Part shown: piece by piece, positions 14,490 to 21,127 of the stretch | Layout of the letters: each line of letters begins with the position of its first letter | Numbering within the stretch: position 1 is the stretch's first letter | Virus record (IMG/VR): IMGVR_UViG_3300006802_000116 | Span: 1 to 55,998 of that record | Reading direction: 5' to 3' (one strand) | DNA length: 55,998 nt | From: a virus | The notes under the pieces: generated by a model | Databases searched by the model: none | Seen by the model: only the letters and a program-made list of their open reading frames with translations | What the model was told of the DNA's origin: nothing | Translations under genes and position numbers: made by a program

Positions 14490-14990
14490 ATGTTTGGCGT
14501 TCCTGAGCGAGTAGGCGCTCTCGATGACAAGATTCGCGGCTACTTCGCCAACCAGCAGCGGATTGGGGAGGCGGCTAAGCGCAAGGCGGTGACGGCGGAT
14601 GTGCTCAGCCAGCTCAAGAGCAATCCCGATACGGCTGCCAAGCGCGTGGGTGCGCGCTATGGCGTATCAGAGGGTGGCCTTGCTGATCTCAAGGCGATGC
14701 TGCTGCGGCAGCCTGGCGCGCGGTCGGCTGAGGTGTTTGCGCCGAATCCCGACGTCTTGATTCAAGGCGTCGCCGACCAGGCGGCAGCGAGCGATCCATT
14801 GAATCGACTGCGCGGCATGCTGGCTGGGACCAGTCCGACTGAGCGCGCTGGCCAGGTGGCGTTCTACGGAGCAACCGGCGGCGGCGCGGTTGCCGGCCTG
14901 ACCGCAGCAGGGCAGGGTCTGATGGCGCTGATGAGCTACCTGCAGCAGGGGCAGGAGGTCGAGGCCGAGCGGGAGCAACCGCTGGCCTGA
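14490..14990 (+). CDS. Hypothetical virion-type protein
   Basis: A 166-residue protein from ATG 14490 (MFGVPERVGALDDKIRGYFA...). It is helical with a C-terminal hydrophobic Gly/Ala segment (VAFYGATGGGAVAGLTAAGQ, then MALMSYLQQG) like the membrane-penetrating segments in the internal-protein genes at 25-29 kb. The late-type promoter element also points to a virion or ejection protein. It is the first of three coupled plus-strand genes. Confidence 0.5.
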   Translation: MFGVPERVGALDDKIRGYFANQQRIGEAAKRKAVTADVLSQLKSNPDTAAKRVGARYGVSEGGLADLKAMLLRQPGARSAEVFAPNPDVLIQGVADQAAASDPLNRLRGMLAGTSPTERAGQVAFYGATGGGAVAGLTAAGQGLMALMSYLQQGQEVEAEREQPLA

Positions 14991-15130
14991 TGGAGATGCC
15001 GGCGCGCTGGGAGTGTGCGCTATGGCTGCGTGTCAAGGCAGCGCTAGAGGCGGCTGGCAAGACACGGACGAGCTATTGGGTGATGGCGGATGAAGCGGTG
15101 AGGTTGTGCAGGATGGGCCGACGTGGATAA
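14990..15130 (+). CDS. Small basic protein, 46 aa
   Basis: A 46-residue frame starting on the TGATG overlap with the previous gene (MEMPARWECALWLRVKAALE...) and ending RLCRMGRRG. Coupling on both sides supports translation. Unknown function. Confidence 0.45.
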   Translation: MEMPARWECALWLRVKAALEAAGKTRTSYWVMADEAVRLCRMGRRG

Positions 15131-15338
15131 CGACTTCCCGACGTTGATGGCTGGCGAGCGGCTGGGATTGCCGCCGCTGCGCCTCAAGGAAGGACTTCAG
15201 AATGGCAGCCTGCATGGTGAGCTGATGGCGATGCGGATTGGTTCGCTGATGGCAAGTAATCCAATGGCGCCGGAGCAGAGTTGGCCGGGCTACAAGTTGA
15301 GCGGTGAAGTACAGCCCGAGGTGACCTACGGGGCGTGA
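15123..15338 (+). CDS. Small protein sharing capsid N-terminal motif
   Basis: A 71-residue protein from GTG 15123, overlapping the previous gene by 8 nt. It begins VDNDFPTLMAGERLG, close to the major capsid protein start IDNDFPKLLGAEL; the rest (LMASNPMAPEQSWPGYKLSG) is unrelated. This could be a shared assembly-binding peptide or a relic of duplication. It is convergent with the terminator at 15353-15385. Confidence 0.5.
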   Translation: MDNDFPTLMAGERLGLPPLRLKEGLQNGSLHGELMAMRIGSLMASNPMAPEQSWPGYKLSGEVQPEVTYGA

Positions 15339-15352
15339 TGCACTGGGCGTGT

Positions 15353-15385
15353 AAAAAGAAAGCCCTGCCCGAAGGCCGGCAGGGC
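15353..15385 (-). terminator. Intrinsic terminator of ubiquitin-like operon
   Basis: Minus-strand stem GCCCTGCCGG-CCTT-CGGGCAGGGC region followed by TTTCTTTTT, right after the stop of the last operon gene at 15395. Confidence 0.85.
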
Positions 15386-15394
15386 GGGCGGTGA

Positions 15395-16039
15395 TCAGGC
15401 CTGGATGCGGTCCAGGCGGTCGTTGATCTCGTTGCGTAAGTGGCTGATGGCGGTGTTCAGGGAGTGGCAGTGGTCCCGCAGCTCGGAGATGCGCTGCTCG
15501 GCGCGCGTGCGGTAGTCCTCGTCGCTGGGGACATCGAGCAAGCTGCGCAGATCGCTGGCGTCGTAGAGGCCGGCCAGGGCCGCGCGCAGGGAGTTGCGCA
15601 TGACGCGGGAGAGTTCGCCGTTGGGATGGTTCAGTTGCGTGCCGATGGCGACGTCGAGACTGGTGCGGAAGTCCGGTTCGCAGAGGCATTCGCGCAGGAC
15701 AAGGCGGACCTGTTGGCGCAGGTTGTCGCTAGCGCGCTCATCGAGGTTGCTGCTGAGCCGGCGCAGTAGCCAGTGGTCGCCGCCTTGGCCGCTGGTGTAG
15801 TAGGTCTCAATCTCGTTGCGCAGGGCGGTCACCGCGAGCTGAGCGAGCTGTTCTTGCTGCGCGGCGGACTGGAGTAGGCGCTGGGCGATGGCGCTGGCCT
15901 GCTCGTCGGTGAGTTCGAGCTGCTCGAGTTGCTCCTTGGCCTGCTCGAGGATGGCGGCGTAGGCGGTGTGCAGGTTGTCGAGTTGAAGGACGATGCCGTT
16001 GATGTCGGTGGTGGCGGGCTTGGTGGCGGTAGCGGTCAT
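15395..16039 (-). CDS. Coiled-coil protein of ubiquitin-like operon
   Basis: A 214-residue protein from ATG 16039, 1 nt after the E1-like stop. Residues about 25-70 (AILEQAKEQLEQLELTDEQA) and about 180-214 (ISELRDHCHSLNTAISHLRN) are strong coiled coils flanking a helical middle with two cysteines. No known domain. As last gene of the operon it could be a substrate, adaptor or effector of the conjugation machinery, or a passenger; nothing in the sequence decides. Confidence 0.65.
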   Translation of the reverse strand: MTATATKPATTDINGIVLQLDNLHTAYAAILEQAKEQLEQLELTDEQASAIAQRLLQSAAQQEQLAQLAVTALRNEIETYYTSGQGGDHWLLRRLSSNLDERASDNLRQQVRLVLRECLCEPDFRTSLDVAIGTQLNHPNGELSRVMRNSLRAALAGLYDASDLRSLLDVPSDEDYRTRAEQRISELRDHCHSLNTAISHLRNEINDRLDRIQA

Positions 16040-16040
16040 G

Positions 16041-16748
16041 TCAGGAAGCGGAGAGTTGGAAGGTGCGACCGTTGAAGAACAGGGAACTAGCAGCGCTGGG
16101 CAGTTGGTCGTCGAGGATGTTCTGAACCACGGCCAGCGTGAGAGTGGCGGCCATCGCATTGGCGGTGATCAGTTGCGGTGAGCTGACTTGCTCGAGCATG
16201 CAGCCGCCATCGCGGGGGATGACGTCTTGCGGGCGCTCGATGTTGGGGAAGACCAGGGCAGGATTGATGCCGTAGGTGTGCGGGCCGACGCGGCCGTACC
16301 AGAGGACGTTGCCTTTGATCGCAGCCGCTGGATCGTCAGCGCCTGCGTTGCCGGGCGTGACGAAGAAGAAGTCGGCGTCCGATGCTTCGAGGTTGTCGAG
16401 CAGCATCTTGCGGGTGGCGTCGTTGTCGACCGAGGCCACCACCAGCAGGGTGCCGGTGGTGGTGCGCAGGATGGCCTTGAAGTAGTCGGCGTCGAGATAG
16501 CGGGCGCGGGTGTCAATGCGCAGGCCCTGGCTGGCGCAGAGGGTCTGCAGCCATTCGACCTTGGTCAGGCCGACGGCTGCATCGCCGCAGGGCTGGCGGG
16601 TGGCGTTATGGGGCTCAAAGCTGTCGCCGTCGTGGATCGTGATCGAACTGCCGCCGGATGGGTGGTACTGGAGCAGGCGAGCCAGCAGCGGGATGAGGTG
16701 TCCGCCGGTGCCGCCAGCGCCGATGACGTGGGTGTGGGTGATGTTCAC
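16041..16748 (-). CDS. ThiF/E1-like Ubl-activating enzyme
   Basis: A 235-residue protein with the E1/ThiF adenylation fold. It has a Gly-rich nucleotide loop VIGAGGTGGHL (8-18), DGDSFEPHNATRQ (40-52) matching the canonical 'D.D.ve..N..RQ', SVDNDATRK (106-114), and a cysteine in GGCMLE (C183) placed like an E1 catalytic cysteine. Such enzymes adenylate the C-terminal glycine of a ubiquitin-like protein and carry it as a thioester. Its size and RQ motif are closest to the ThiF protein of the PRTRC plasmid system. It overlaps the E2-like gene by 4 nt (ATGA), indicating co-translation. Confidence 0.82.
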   Translation of the reverse strand: MNITHTHVIGAGGTGGHLIPLLARLLQYHPSGGSSITIHDGDSFEPHNATRQPCGDAAVGLTKVEWLQTLCASQGLRIDTRARYLDADYFKAILRTTTGTLLVVASVDNDATRKMLLDNLEASDADFFFVTPGNAGADDPAAAIKGNVLWYGRVGPHTYGINPALVFPNIERPQDVIPRDGGCMLEQVSSPQLITANAMAATLTLAVVQNILDDQLPSAASSLFFNGRTFQLSAS

Positions 16749-17824
16749 AGGGCGGGTGTTGGGGTGCTGAGTTGGAGTTGGCCAAGGATCTGACCGTTGA
16801 GCAGAACGCCCTCGTTGGTGTCGGCGATGGCGTCGAACAGCCAGCAGTGGCCGTCGGGCAGGGGATCACCGACCCAAAGGGAGCGGGTGGAGCCGTCGGG
16901 CAGGGTGACCTCCTGCCAGGTGGCGGGTAGGACGGCCAGATCGCCGATGATGCGGGCGGATTGGGCGGTCGCCAGGAGCAGGAAGGATTGCCGCAGGGCC
17001 GGCGTAGCGCGGCAGTAGATCAAGGCGTGCTCGCTATCGCTCAGGAGCGGAAAGAGCAGGCCGTCGTAGCTGAGGCGTGCGCAGTTGACCTCCGAGCGGA
17101 TCTCGGCGGTGTAGTCCTCGTGATCGCTGATCGTGAGCAGGTCCTCATTGCCGGGGATGGAGGCATAGGCCTCGGCGGCGTCAGCGAGCGAGCGGGGCCG
17201 GACGCTGTAGTGCCCCCAGCAGACTTCGCCGTAGGGGTCGTAGACATTGAGGACCCGCTCGGCGGTGGTGAAGAAGTAGGGACCGGTCTCGCCGTCGGAG
17301 CGGTAGCCCTGCATGCGCACGCACCAGGGAGAGTGATCGAGCTGACGGGAAGGCGTCAGGCTCTGGGCGTCGAGGTAGAGCGAGAAGCGGATGTTCTCGA
17401 AGCTGACGTCCTCGCTGCCGGTGAAGTCACCGATGTCCTCGCCGGCGAGGCACGGCCATTCGACACCCCTGAGGCCGTCGGTGTAGCAGGGGCAGGGCGA
17501 GGCGATGCGGACGCGGGTGGCGCAGCCGTAGATGCTGGCTTCCTCGCCGTCGTATTCGATGTCGCAGCGGACGTCGGAGTCGTCTGCCGTGACGTATTCG
17601 AAGTAGTACTTGCAGCCGTGGCAGTTGTCCTCGAAGAACTGATCGCGTGTGCTGCTGACATTGGCTGCGGCGAGGGTGCGCCAGGGGCCCTGGATCCAGG
17701 CGTCGATGCGCAGCGGGTGATCCAGGACGCCGTCGTCACGGGTGATGCCGGCCAGTGATGCCCCCTTGGGGAGGGGCATGATCTGGACCAGGGGCGCTTC
17801 AGTGATGCAGAAGGGTGTGGTCAT
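16745..17824 (-). CDS. E2-like protein, PRTRC-B-like
   Basis: A 359-residue protein. The segment RVLNVYDPYGEVCWGHYSV (190-208) matches the conserved 'NV...G.vC.G' core of PRTRC protein B, proposed to have an E2 (UBC)-like fold; C202 would be the thioester cysteine. The first 130 residues hold many extra cysteines (CHGCKYYF; CPCYTDG), perhaps a zinc domain not found in PRTRC-B. The C-terminal 150 residues are unassigned. It overlaps the JAMM gene by 26 nt and the E1-like gene by 4 nt. The E2 assignment rests on one motif plus gene context. Confidence 0.6.
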   Translation of the reverse strand: MTTPFCITEAPLVQIMPLPKGASLAGITRDDGVLDHPLRIDAWIQGPWRTLAAANVSSTRDQFFEDNCHGCKYYFEYVTADDSDVRCDIEYDGEEASIYGCATRVRIASPCPCYTDGLRGVEWPCLAGEDIGDFTGSEDVSFENIRFSLYLDAQSLTPSRQLDHSPWCVRMQGYRSDGETGPYFFTTAERVLNVYDPYGEVCWGHYSVRPRSLADAAEAYASIPGNEDLLTISDHEDYTAEIRSEVNCARLSYDGLLFPLLSDSEHALIYCRATPALRQSFLLLATAQSARIIGDLAVLPATWQEVTLPDGSTRSLWVGDPLPDGHCWLFDAIADTNEGVLLNGQILGQLQLSTPTPAL

Positions 17825-18827
17825 CGGCGGTCTGCGGGGTATCGATGGTGTCTTCCCAGGTCTCGTTGACCAGGTCGTTGAGCAGATCGGTGAGCTGCCA
17901 GTGCAGTTCCTCGAGCTGGTTGATGTCGCGCTGGTTGTAGGTATGGCCCGGGCCTGGCTTGAGTAGGGCGCCGATGGCGGCGCGCAGGCCGTCGACCGGT
18001 GACGCGGCAGGCGGGCTGCCCTGATTGGTGGCGATCAGGTCGTCGTCGTCAAACCAGGCGCCGCCGTAGAGGTCGTGCCAGTGGTCATGCCAAGAGCCGG
18101 CCGGCGGCGCGCTCTGGCGTTTGGGCAGCCAGGAGTAGGAGGGTGATCCGGTGGCGACGAGGGGCTGCCACTTCGGGGTCTCGAGCTTGATGATCTCGAG
18201 GACCGAGGGATGGGGTTTGACGTCCGGGACGGGGGTGGTGTCGATGACGGCGTCGTGGGGGATCAGGAAGCGGCGGTGGTTGGCGGTGACGGAGGCTTTG
18301 AGGGTGTAGTTGCGCTTGGTGGTGTTGATGTCACCGATGACGACGTGCAGGCCGGGATCGCCCAGCTCGAACTTGTCGTCGGTGCCGGAGAAGAAGCTCG
18401 ACATCGTGTTGTGGCTGTGGCTGGAACCGCAGGGGATCCAGCCGGCCGGCGGGTAGTGCTCGATGACTTCGCCGGTTTCGATGTCGATGGCTTTGTCGAA
18501 GGAGCTGACGCGGACCGAGGCGCCGGAGACCTCCTGCTGGGGGACCAGGATGCGCCACTGGGAGCGGTCGTCTTCGTGGCGCAGCAGTCTGCAGGAGACC
18601 TCCAGGTTGCGCTTGTCCCGCTCGGTCATCTGGAAGCAGAGCTGAACCCAGCGCTGCCAGAGGTCGGCGGGGATGGGGGTGATGTCGTCTCGCAGTTCAA
18701 AGCCCTTGAGCTGCTCGTCGGTGATGATCGTGTCGGCATCGGGGTCAGGGATCTGCCGCAGGAATGTGCCCCAGGAGTTGGTGGCCAGTTCCCAACAGCC
18801 GTCGTGGGCGGTGCGCAGGATGGTCAT
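17799..18827 (-). CDS. JAMM (Mpr1/Pad1) metalloprotease
   Basis: A 342-residue protein with a complete JAMM motif H137-x-H139-x7-S147-x2-D150 in SSHSHNTMSSFFSGTDD. Upstream strands (WRILVPQQEVSGASVRV) supply the usual beta sheet and a candidate glutamate. The wording 'HSHN.MS.FFSGTDD' is close to the PRTRC protein A family. JAMM enzymes are zinc isopeptidases that trim or remove ubiquitin-like proteins. The C-terminal 150 residues have a helical acidic tail (NQLEELHWQLTDLLNDLVNE). The gene begins only 15 nt after a terminator that separates it from the Ubl gene. Confidence 0.82.
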   Translation of the reverse strand: MTILRTAHDGCWELATNSWGTFLRQIPDPDADTIITDEQLKGFELRDDITPIPADLWQRWVQLCFQMTERDKRNLEVSCRLLRHEDDRSQWRILVPQQEVSGASVRVSSFDKAIDIETGEVIEHYPPAGWIPCGSSHSHNTMSSFFSGTDDKFELGDPGLHVVIGDINTTKRNYTLKASVTANHRRFLIPHDAVIDTTPVPDVKPHPSVLEIIKLETPKWQPLVATGSPSYSWLPKRQSAPPAGSWHDHWHDLYGGAWFDDDDLIATNQGSPPAASPVDGLRAAIGALLKPGPGHTYNQRDINQLEELHWQLTDLLNDLVNETWEDTIDTPQTADDHTLLHH

Positions 18828-18841
18828 GGAATGGCGTGAGC

Positions 18842-18871
18842 AAAAGAAAAGGCCCCCGGCGCGCGGGAGCC
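18842..18871 (-). terminator. Terminator between Ubl and JAMM genes
   Basis: Minus-strand GC-rich stem GGCTCCCGCGC/GCGCCGGGGGCC (imperfect) followed by TTTTCTTTT. It lies right after the Ubl stop and 15 nt before the JAMM start. Confidence 0.65.
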
Positions 18872-18884
18872 TGGTGAGTGGTGG

Positions 18885-19160
18885 TCAGTGGCGGCCCTTG
18901 GATTCCGAGCCGACGGCACCGCGGTAGATGGTGCCGGGCTCTGGCGTGGCAGTGGCGTCGACGATGCGACCGGCTGCCACGTAGCGGTTGATGCGTGAGG
19001 TATCGCCCAGCTGGCTGGCGAAGAGGGTGAACAGCTCGCTGATCGTCTTGCCCTTGGCCTGCTCGGCCGGGACGGTGACGATCTCCTCGTTGAGGGCCAG
19101 CTGGATGACGGAGGTGTCGGTGCCGCTGGCGCTGGGGCGAGCGAAGTTGAAGAGGCCCAT
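18885..19160 (-). CDS. Ubiquitin-like beta-grasp protein, PRTRC-C-like
   Basis: A 91-residue protein of ubiquitin size. Strand-turn-strand IQLALNEEIVTV, helix TISELFTLFASQLG, later strands RYVAAGRIVD and IYRGAVGSESKG fit a beta-grasp fold. The C-terminus VGSESKG-RH resembles the PRTRC protein C ending 'VGTKG', with two extra residues that a protease could remove to expose G89. It would be the protein activated by the E1-like enzyme. It has the GTTCTTTC leader directly upstream and a terminator directly downstream. The fold is inferred from pattern and neighbours; similarity by itself is faint. Confidence 0.65.
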   Translation of the reverse strand: MGLFNFARPSASGTDTSVIQLALNEEIVTVPAEQAKGKTISELFTLFASQLGDTSRINRYVAAGRIVDATATPEPGTIYRGAVGSESKGRH

Positions 19161-19165
19161 GGGAC

Positions 19166-19173
19166 GAAAGAAC
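19166..19173 (-). promoter_or_regulatory. GTTCTTTC leader element
   Basis: Minus-strand GTTCTTTC ending 5 nt before the Ubl ATG, in place of a Shine-Dalgarno sequence. A 7-bp hairpin GCCTGGC/GCCAGGC lies just upstream at about 19192-19215. Confidence 0.4.
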
Positions 19174-19289
19174 GAAGACAGGTGCGGTGTGTTGCCTGGC
19201 GTGGCGTGCGGCCAGGCGCGCAGGATGGCATGTTGACGCGCGGTCCGCCAGAGAGCGGCTGCGGATTGAAACGCGCAGGCGTCGTCATG

Positions 19290-19523
19290 TCAGAGGTGGC
19301 TGACGGGGAGGCTGTAGCGCTGCTCGAGCTCGTAGTCGGCGATGGCCTCGAGCACCTCCAGTTGGTCCGGCGTGTAGTCGTCCAGGTCGTCCTCGTCGGA
19401 GGAGACCAGGACCTCGCCGGGGAAGAGCTGTTCGAGGACCAGGCCGATGGGCTCGAGCTGGTCGGGGGTGCCGCGCACGGAGAGGCGGACGCGGCGATCG
19501 GAGCGGTATTGCGTGAGGACCAT
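19290..19523 (-). CDS. Small acidic hypothetical protein
   Basis: A 77-residue protein from ATG 19523 (MVLTQYRSDRRVRLSVRGTP..., then very acidic SSDEDDLDDY). Its start overlaps the upstream stop region (TGACATG). Another possible ATG follows its own stop with the same TGACATG spacing. The alternating strands and helix could be a small alpha/beta fold. It is just upstream of the Ubl gene; function unknown. Confidence 0.55.
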   Translation of the reverse strand: MVLTQYRSDRRVRLSVRGTPDQLEPIGLVLEQLFPGEVLVSSDEDDLDDYTPDQLEVLEAIADYELEQRYSLPVSHL

Positions 19524-19524
19524 G

Positions 19525-19782
19525 TCAAGCGAGAGCGGCGGGCTTGGCTTTGGCGGTGCGGCGCTTGGGCTTGGCAGCGGCCGGCGCGGCGTGATGGACG
19601 CGAATGGAGCGAGCGGGGACGGGGACGGGAACACCCTGGTACGGGTGAGACTCACGCGACTCAGGCAGGGAGTCGGTGAGGCCCGGGAAGGCCTGCTCGA
19701 TGGCGGGTTTCAGTAAGCGCTGCCAGGTGACCACCGCAAGGGCGATGGTCCAGGCCGCGATGGTGATCAGGTGTTGGCGCAT
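19525..19782 (-). CDS. Small membrane-anchored basic protein
   Basis: An 85-residue protein from ATG 19782 with an N-terminal hydrophobic helix (TIAAWTIALAVVTW, residues about 7-20), a Pro-rich middle and a lysine-rich tail (KPKRRTAKAKPAALA). The layout fits an inner-membrane anchor with a basic cytoplasmic, possibly nucleic-acid-binding end. It has the full early leader: repeat motif, GTTCTTTC and a CCGG stem-loop. Confidence 0.5.
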   Translation of the reverse strand: MRQHLITIAAWTIALAVVTWQRLLKPAIEQAFPGLTDSLPESRESHPYQGVPVPVPARSIRVHHAAPAAAKPKRRTAKAKPAALA

Positions 19783-19807
19783 GGAATCAGCCGGCGCGAG
19801 CCGGGGC

Positions 19808-19815
19808 GAAAGAAC
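19808..19815 (-). promoter_or_regulatory. GTTCTTTC leader with GC stem-loop
   Basis: GTTCTTTC followed by a CCCCGGCTCGCGCCGG-type stem-loop and then ATG 19782, the same layout as at 20422 and 20826. Confidence 0.45.
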
Positions 19816-19837
19816 GGAAACGAAGCGGGGCGCCTGC

Positions 19838-19854
19838 ATGCACTGCTGAACAGG
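19838..19854 (-). repeat. Intergenic repeat motif copy 3
   Basis: Minus-strand CCTGTTCAGCAGTGCAT, one mismatch from consensus, between the terminator at 19861 and the GTTCTTTC leader. Confidence 0.7.
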
Positions 19855-19860
19855 CGCATG

Positions 19861-19892
19861 AAAAAGCCCCACCCAGCAGTGCCAGGTGGGGC
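19861..19892 (-). terminator. Intrinsic terminator
   Basis: Minus-strand stem GCCCCACCTGG.../...GGGTGGGGC followed by TTTTT, directly after the stop of 19900-20397. Confidence 0.8.
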
Positions 19893-19899
19893 GCAGGGA

Positions 19900-20397
19900 T
19901 CAGAACGGCACCTCGTCCAGGGTGGGCTCCTGGCCGAAAGGCTCCTCGATGGGCAGCTCAGCGGCAGGTGCCGAGTTGAGCACCTCGATGCGCTGAGCGC
20001 GGAGCTGTCTGCGCTGGCAGACGGGGTAGCCGCGGTCGTTGCGGACGATCTCGCCGTAGGTGGTCCAGTAGCCGCTGATGGCGACGCGGGCCCACTCGGT
20101 GTTGTTCGCGATCGAGAGAATCTGGCTGGCGATGGGCACACCGTTGTCGGTGGCGATGATCGAGTCGATGGGCAGGTCGACGCGCAGCTCCTGCTCACCA
20201 CGCCGCTCGGAGGCGGAGTTGGTGAGGATGGCGCAGACCGTGCGCTTGCCGTCCGGTCGCGTGATGTCCTTGACGGCCTTGAGCATGCCGACGAGTCGGG
20301 TCATGCCGGCCGCCTTGGGATCAGCGGGTTGGGCGGCCAGTTGGGATTCGAGCTCGGCGATGCGAGCTTCGAGGTCGGCCTTGGTGGCGGTTGCCAT
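19900..20397 (-). CDS. Possible ssDNA-binding protein with SSB-like tip
   Basis: A 165-residue protein from ATG 20397. A short N-terminal coiled coil (KADLEARIAELESQLAAQ) precedes a beta-rich body (TRLVGMLKAVKDITRPDG, then RTVCAILTN and ARVAISGYWTTYG) that could be an OB fold. The last residues EPTLDEVPF mimic the SSB acidic 'DDIPF' tip that recruits replication partners. It would be a second single-stranded DNA-binding protein besides the one at 1384-2058. A monocistronic unit with its own terminator. Confidence 0.5.
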   Translation of the reverse strand: MATATKADLEARIAELESQLAAQPADPKAAGMTRLVGMLKAVKDITRPDGKRTVCAILTNSASERRGEQELRVDLPIDSIIATDNGVPIASQILSIANNTEWARVAISGYWTTYGEIVRNDRGYPVCQRRQLRAQRIEVLNSAPAAELPIEEPFGQEPTLDEVPF

Positions 20398-20421
20398 GGT
20401 GATTCCCGGGTGTGCCGGGGC

Positions 20422-20429
20422 GAAAGAAC
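20422..20429 (-). promoter_or_regulatory. GTTCTTTC leader with GC stem-loop
   Basis: GTTCTTTC followed by CCCCGGCACACCCGGG and ATG 20397, 24 nt downstream. Confidence 0.45.
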
Positions 20430-20456
20430 ACCGGTGCCTCTCGTCAGACAGCGCCA

Positions 20457-20473
20457 ATGCACTGCTGAAGAGG
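20457..20473 (-). repeat. Intergenic repeat motif copy 4
   Basis: Minus-strand CCTCTTCAGCAGTGCAT, exact consensus, between terminator 20479-20518 and ATG 20397. Confidence 0.75.
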
Positions 20474-20478
20474 GGCAA

Positions 20479-20518
20479 TAAAAAAGCCCCCACCCGCAGA
20501 AGCGAGTGAGGGCAGGGG
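20479..20518 (-). terminator. Intrinsic terminator
   Basis: Minus-strand GCCCTCACTCGC...GGGTGGGGGC followed by TTTTTT. Near-identical stems occur at 20877 and 21128. Confidence 0.8.
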
Positions 20519-20527
20519 CGGATGGCC

Positions 20528-20800
20528 TCAGAAGGGGCAGACATCCAGCTCGAGTTGGTGGATCAGCGGCCGGTTGCGGACCGCGATCTCTCTGCAGTAG
20601 TCGATGTGACGGCGCTGCAGGTCACCGAGGATGTGACCGTCCATGAGCTGGTCGATCATCTCCTCGAGATGCAGGCGTGCCGTCTCGACTTCCTGCAGGA
20701 TCTCGCCGTGGAGCTTGCGGCCGTCCTCGGCGAGGACGACGCCGCTGCGGGCGAGGAGGCGGAGTTGCTGGCTGAGGCGATAGAGGGTTCCTTCGGACAT
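20528..20800 (-). CDS. Helical protein with acidic CPF tail
   Basis: A 90-residue all-helical protein from ATG 20800 (MSEGTLYRLSQQLRLLARSG..., then coiled coil ILQEVETARLHLEEMIDQL). It ends LELDVCPF, which resembles the SSB-type acidic-PF tip also seen in its neighbour at 19900. It may bind the same partner. A monocistronic unit with full leader and terminator. Unknown family. Confidence 0.55.
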   Translation of the reverse strand: MSEGTLYRLSQQLRLLARSGVVLAEDGRKLHGEILQEVETARLHLEEMIDQLMDGHILGDLQRRHIDYCREIAVRNRPLIHQLELDVCPF

Positions 20801-20825
20801 GGACCGAACCCGGGCGACCCGGGGT

Positions 20826-20833
20826 GAAAGAAC
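20826..20833 (-). promoter_or_regulatory. GTTCTTTC leader with GC stem-loop
   Basis: GTTCTTTC followed by CCCCGGGTCGCCCGGG and ATG 20800, 25 nt downstream. Confidence 0.45.
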
Positions 20834-20854
20834 GGCCGGAGTCAGGCCGCGCGA

Positions 20855-20870
20855 ATGCACGGCTGAAGAG
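20855..20870 (-). repeat. Intergenic repeat motif copy 5
   Basis: Minus-strand CTCTTCAGCCGTGCAT, one mismatch from consensus. Confidence 0.7.
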
Positions 20871-20876
20871 GGCCAA

Positions 20877-20918
20877 TGAAAAAGCCCCCACCCGCAGATG
20901 CGAGTGAGGGCGTCGGGG
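20877..20918 (-). terminator. Intrinsic terminator
   Basis: Minus-strand GCCCTCACTCGC...GGGTGGGGGC stem followed by TTTTTC, after the stop at 20919. Confidence 0.8.
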
Positions 20919-21086
20919 TTAGAGGGCGAGAGGCGGCGCGTCCACCGCGGTCATGTACTCATCGAAGCTGAGCACGTAGGGGCTGTGGTACTCGGCCTCC
21001 TCTCTGGAGTTGTGGAGCCGTGCGGCCCAACCGCAATCGGGATCGGTGGGATCGACGGGCTCGTAAGCGACGAAGAGCGTGGACAC
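20919..21086 (-). CDS. Small acidic hypothetical protein
   Basis: A 55-residue protein, best read from GTG 21086 (STLFVAYEPVDPTDPDCGWA, then FDEYMTAVDAPPLAL). A GTG at 21110 lies inside the repeat motif and is less likely. Own terminator and motif. Unknown function. Confidence 0.5.
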   Translation of the reverse strand: MSTLFVAYEPVDPTDPDCGWAARLHNSREEAEYHSPYVLSFDEYMTAVDAPPLAL

Positions 21087-21104
21087 CGGCGTGAGGCAGC
21101 GCGC

Positions 21105-21120
21105 ATGCACTGCTGAGAGA
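21105..21120 (-). repeat. Intergenic repeat motif copy 6
   Basis: Minus-strand TCTCTCAGCAGTGCAT, one mismatch, upstream of GTG 21086. Confidence 0.65.
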
Positions 21121-21127
21121 GGTCACG

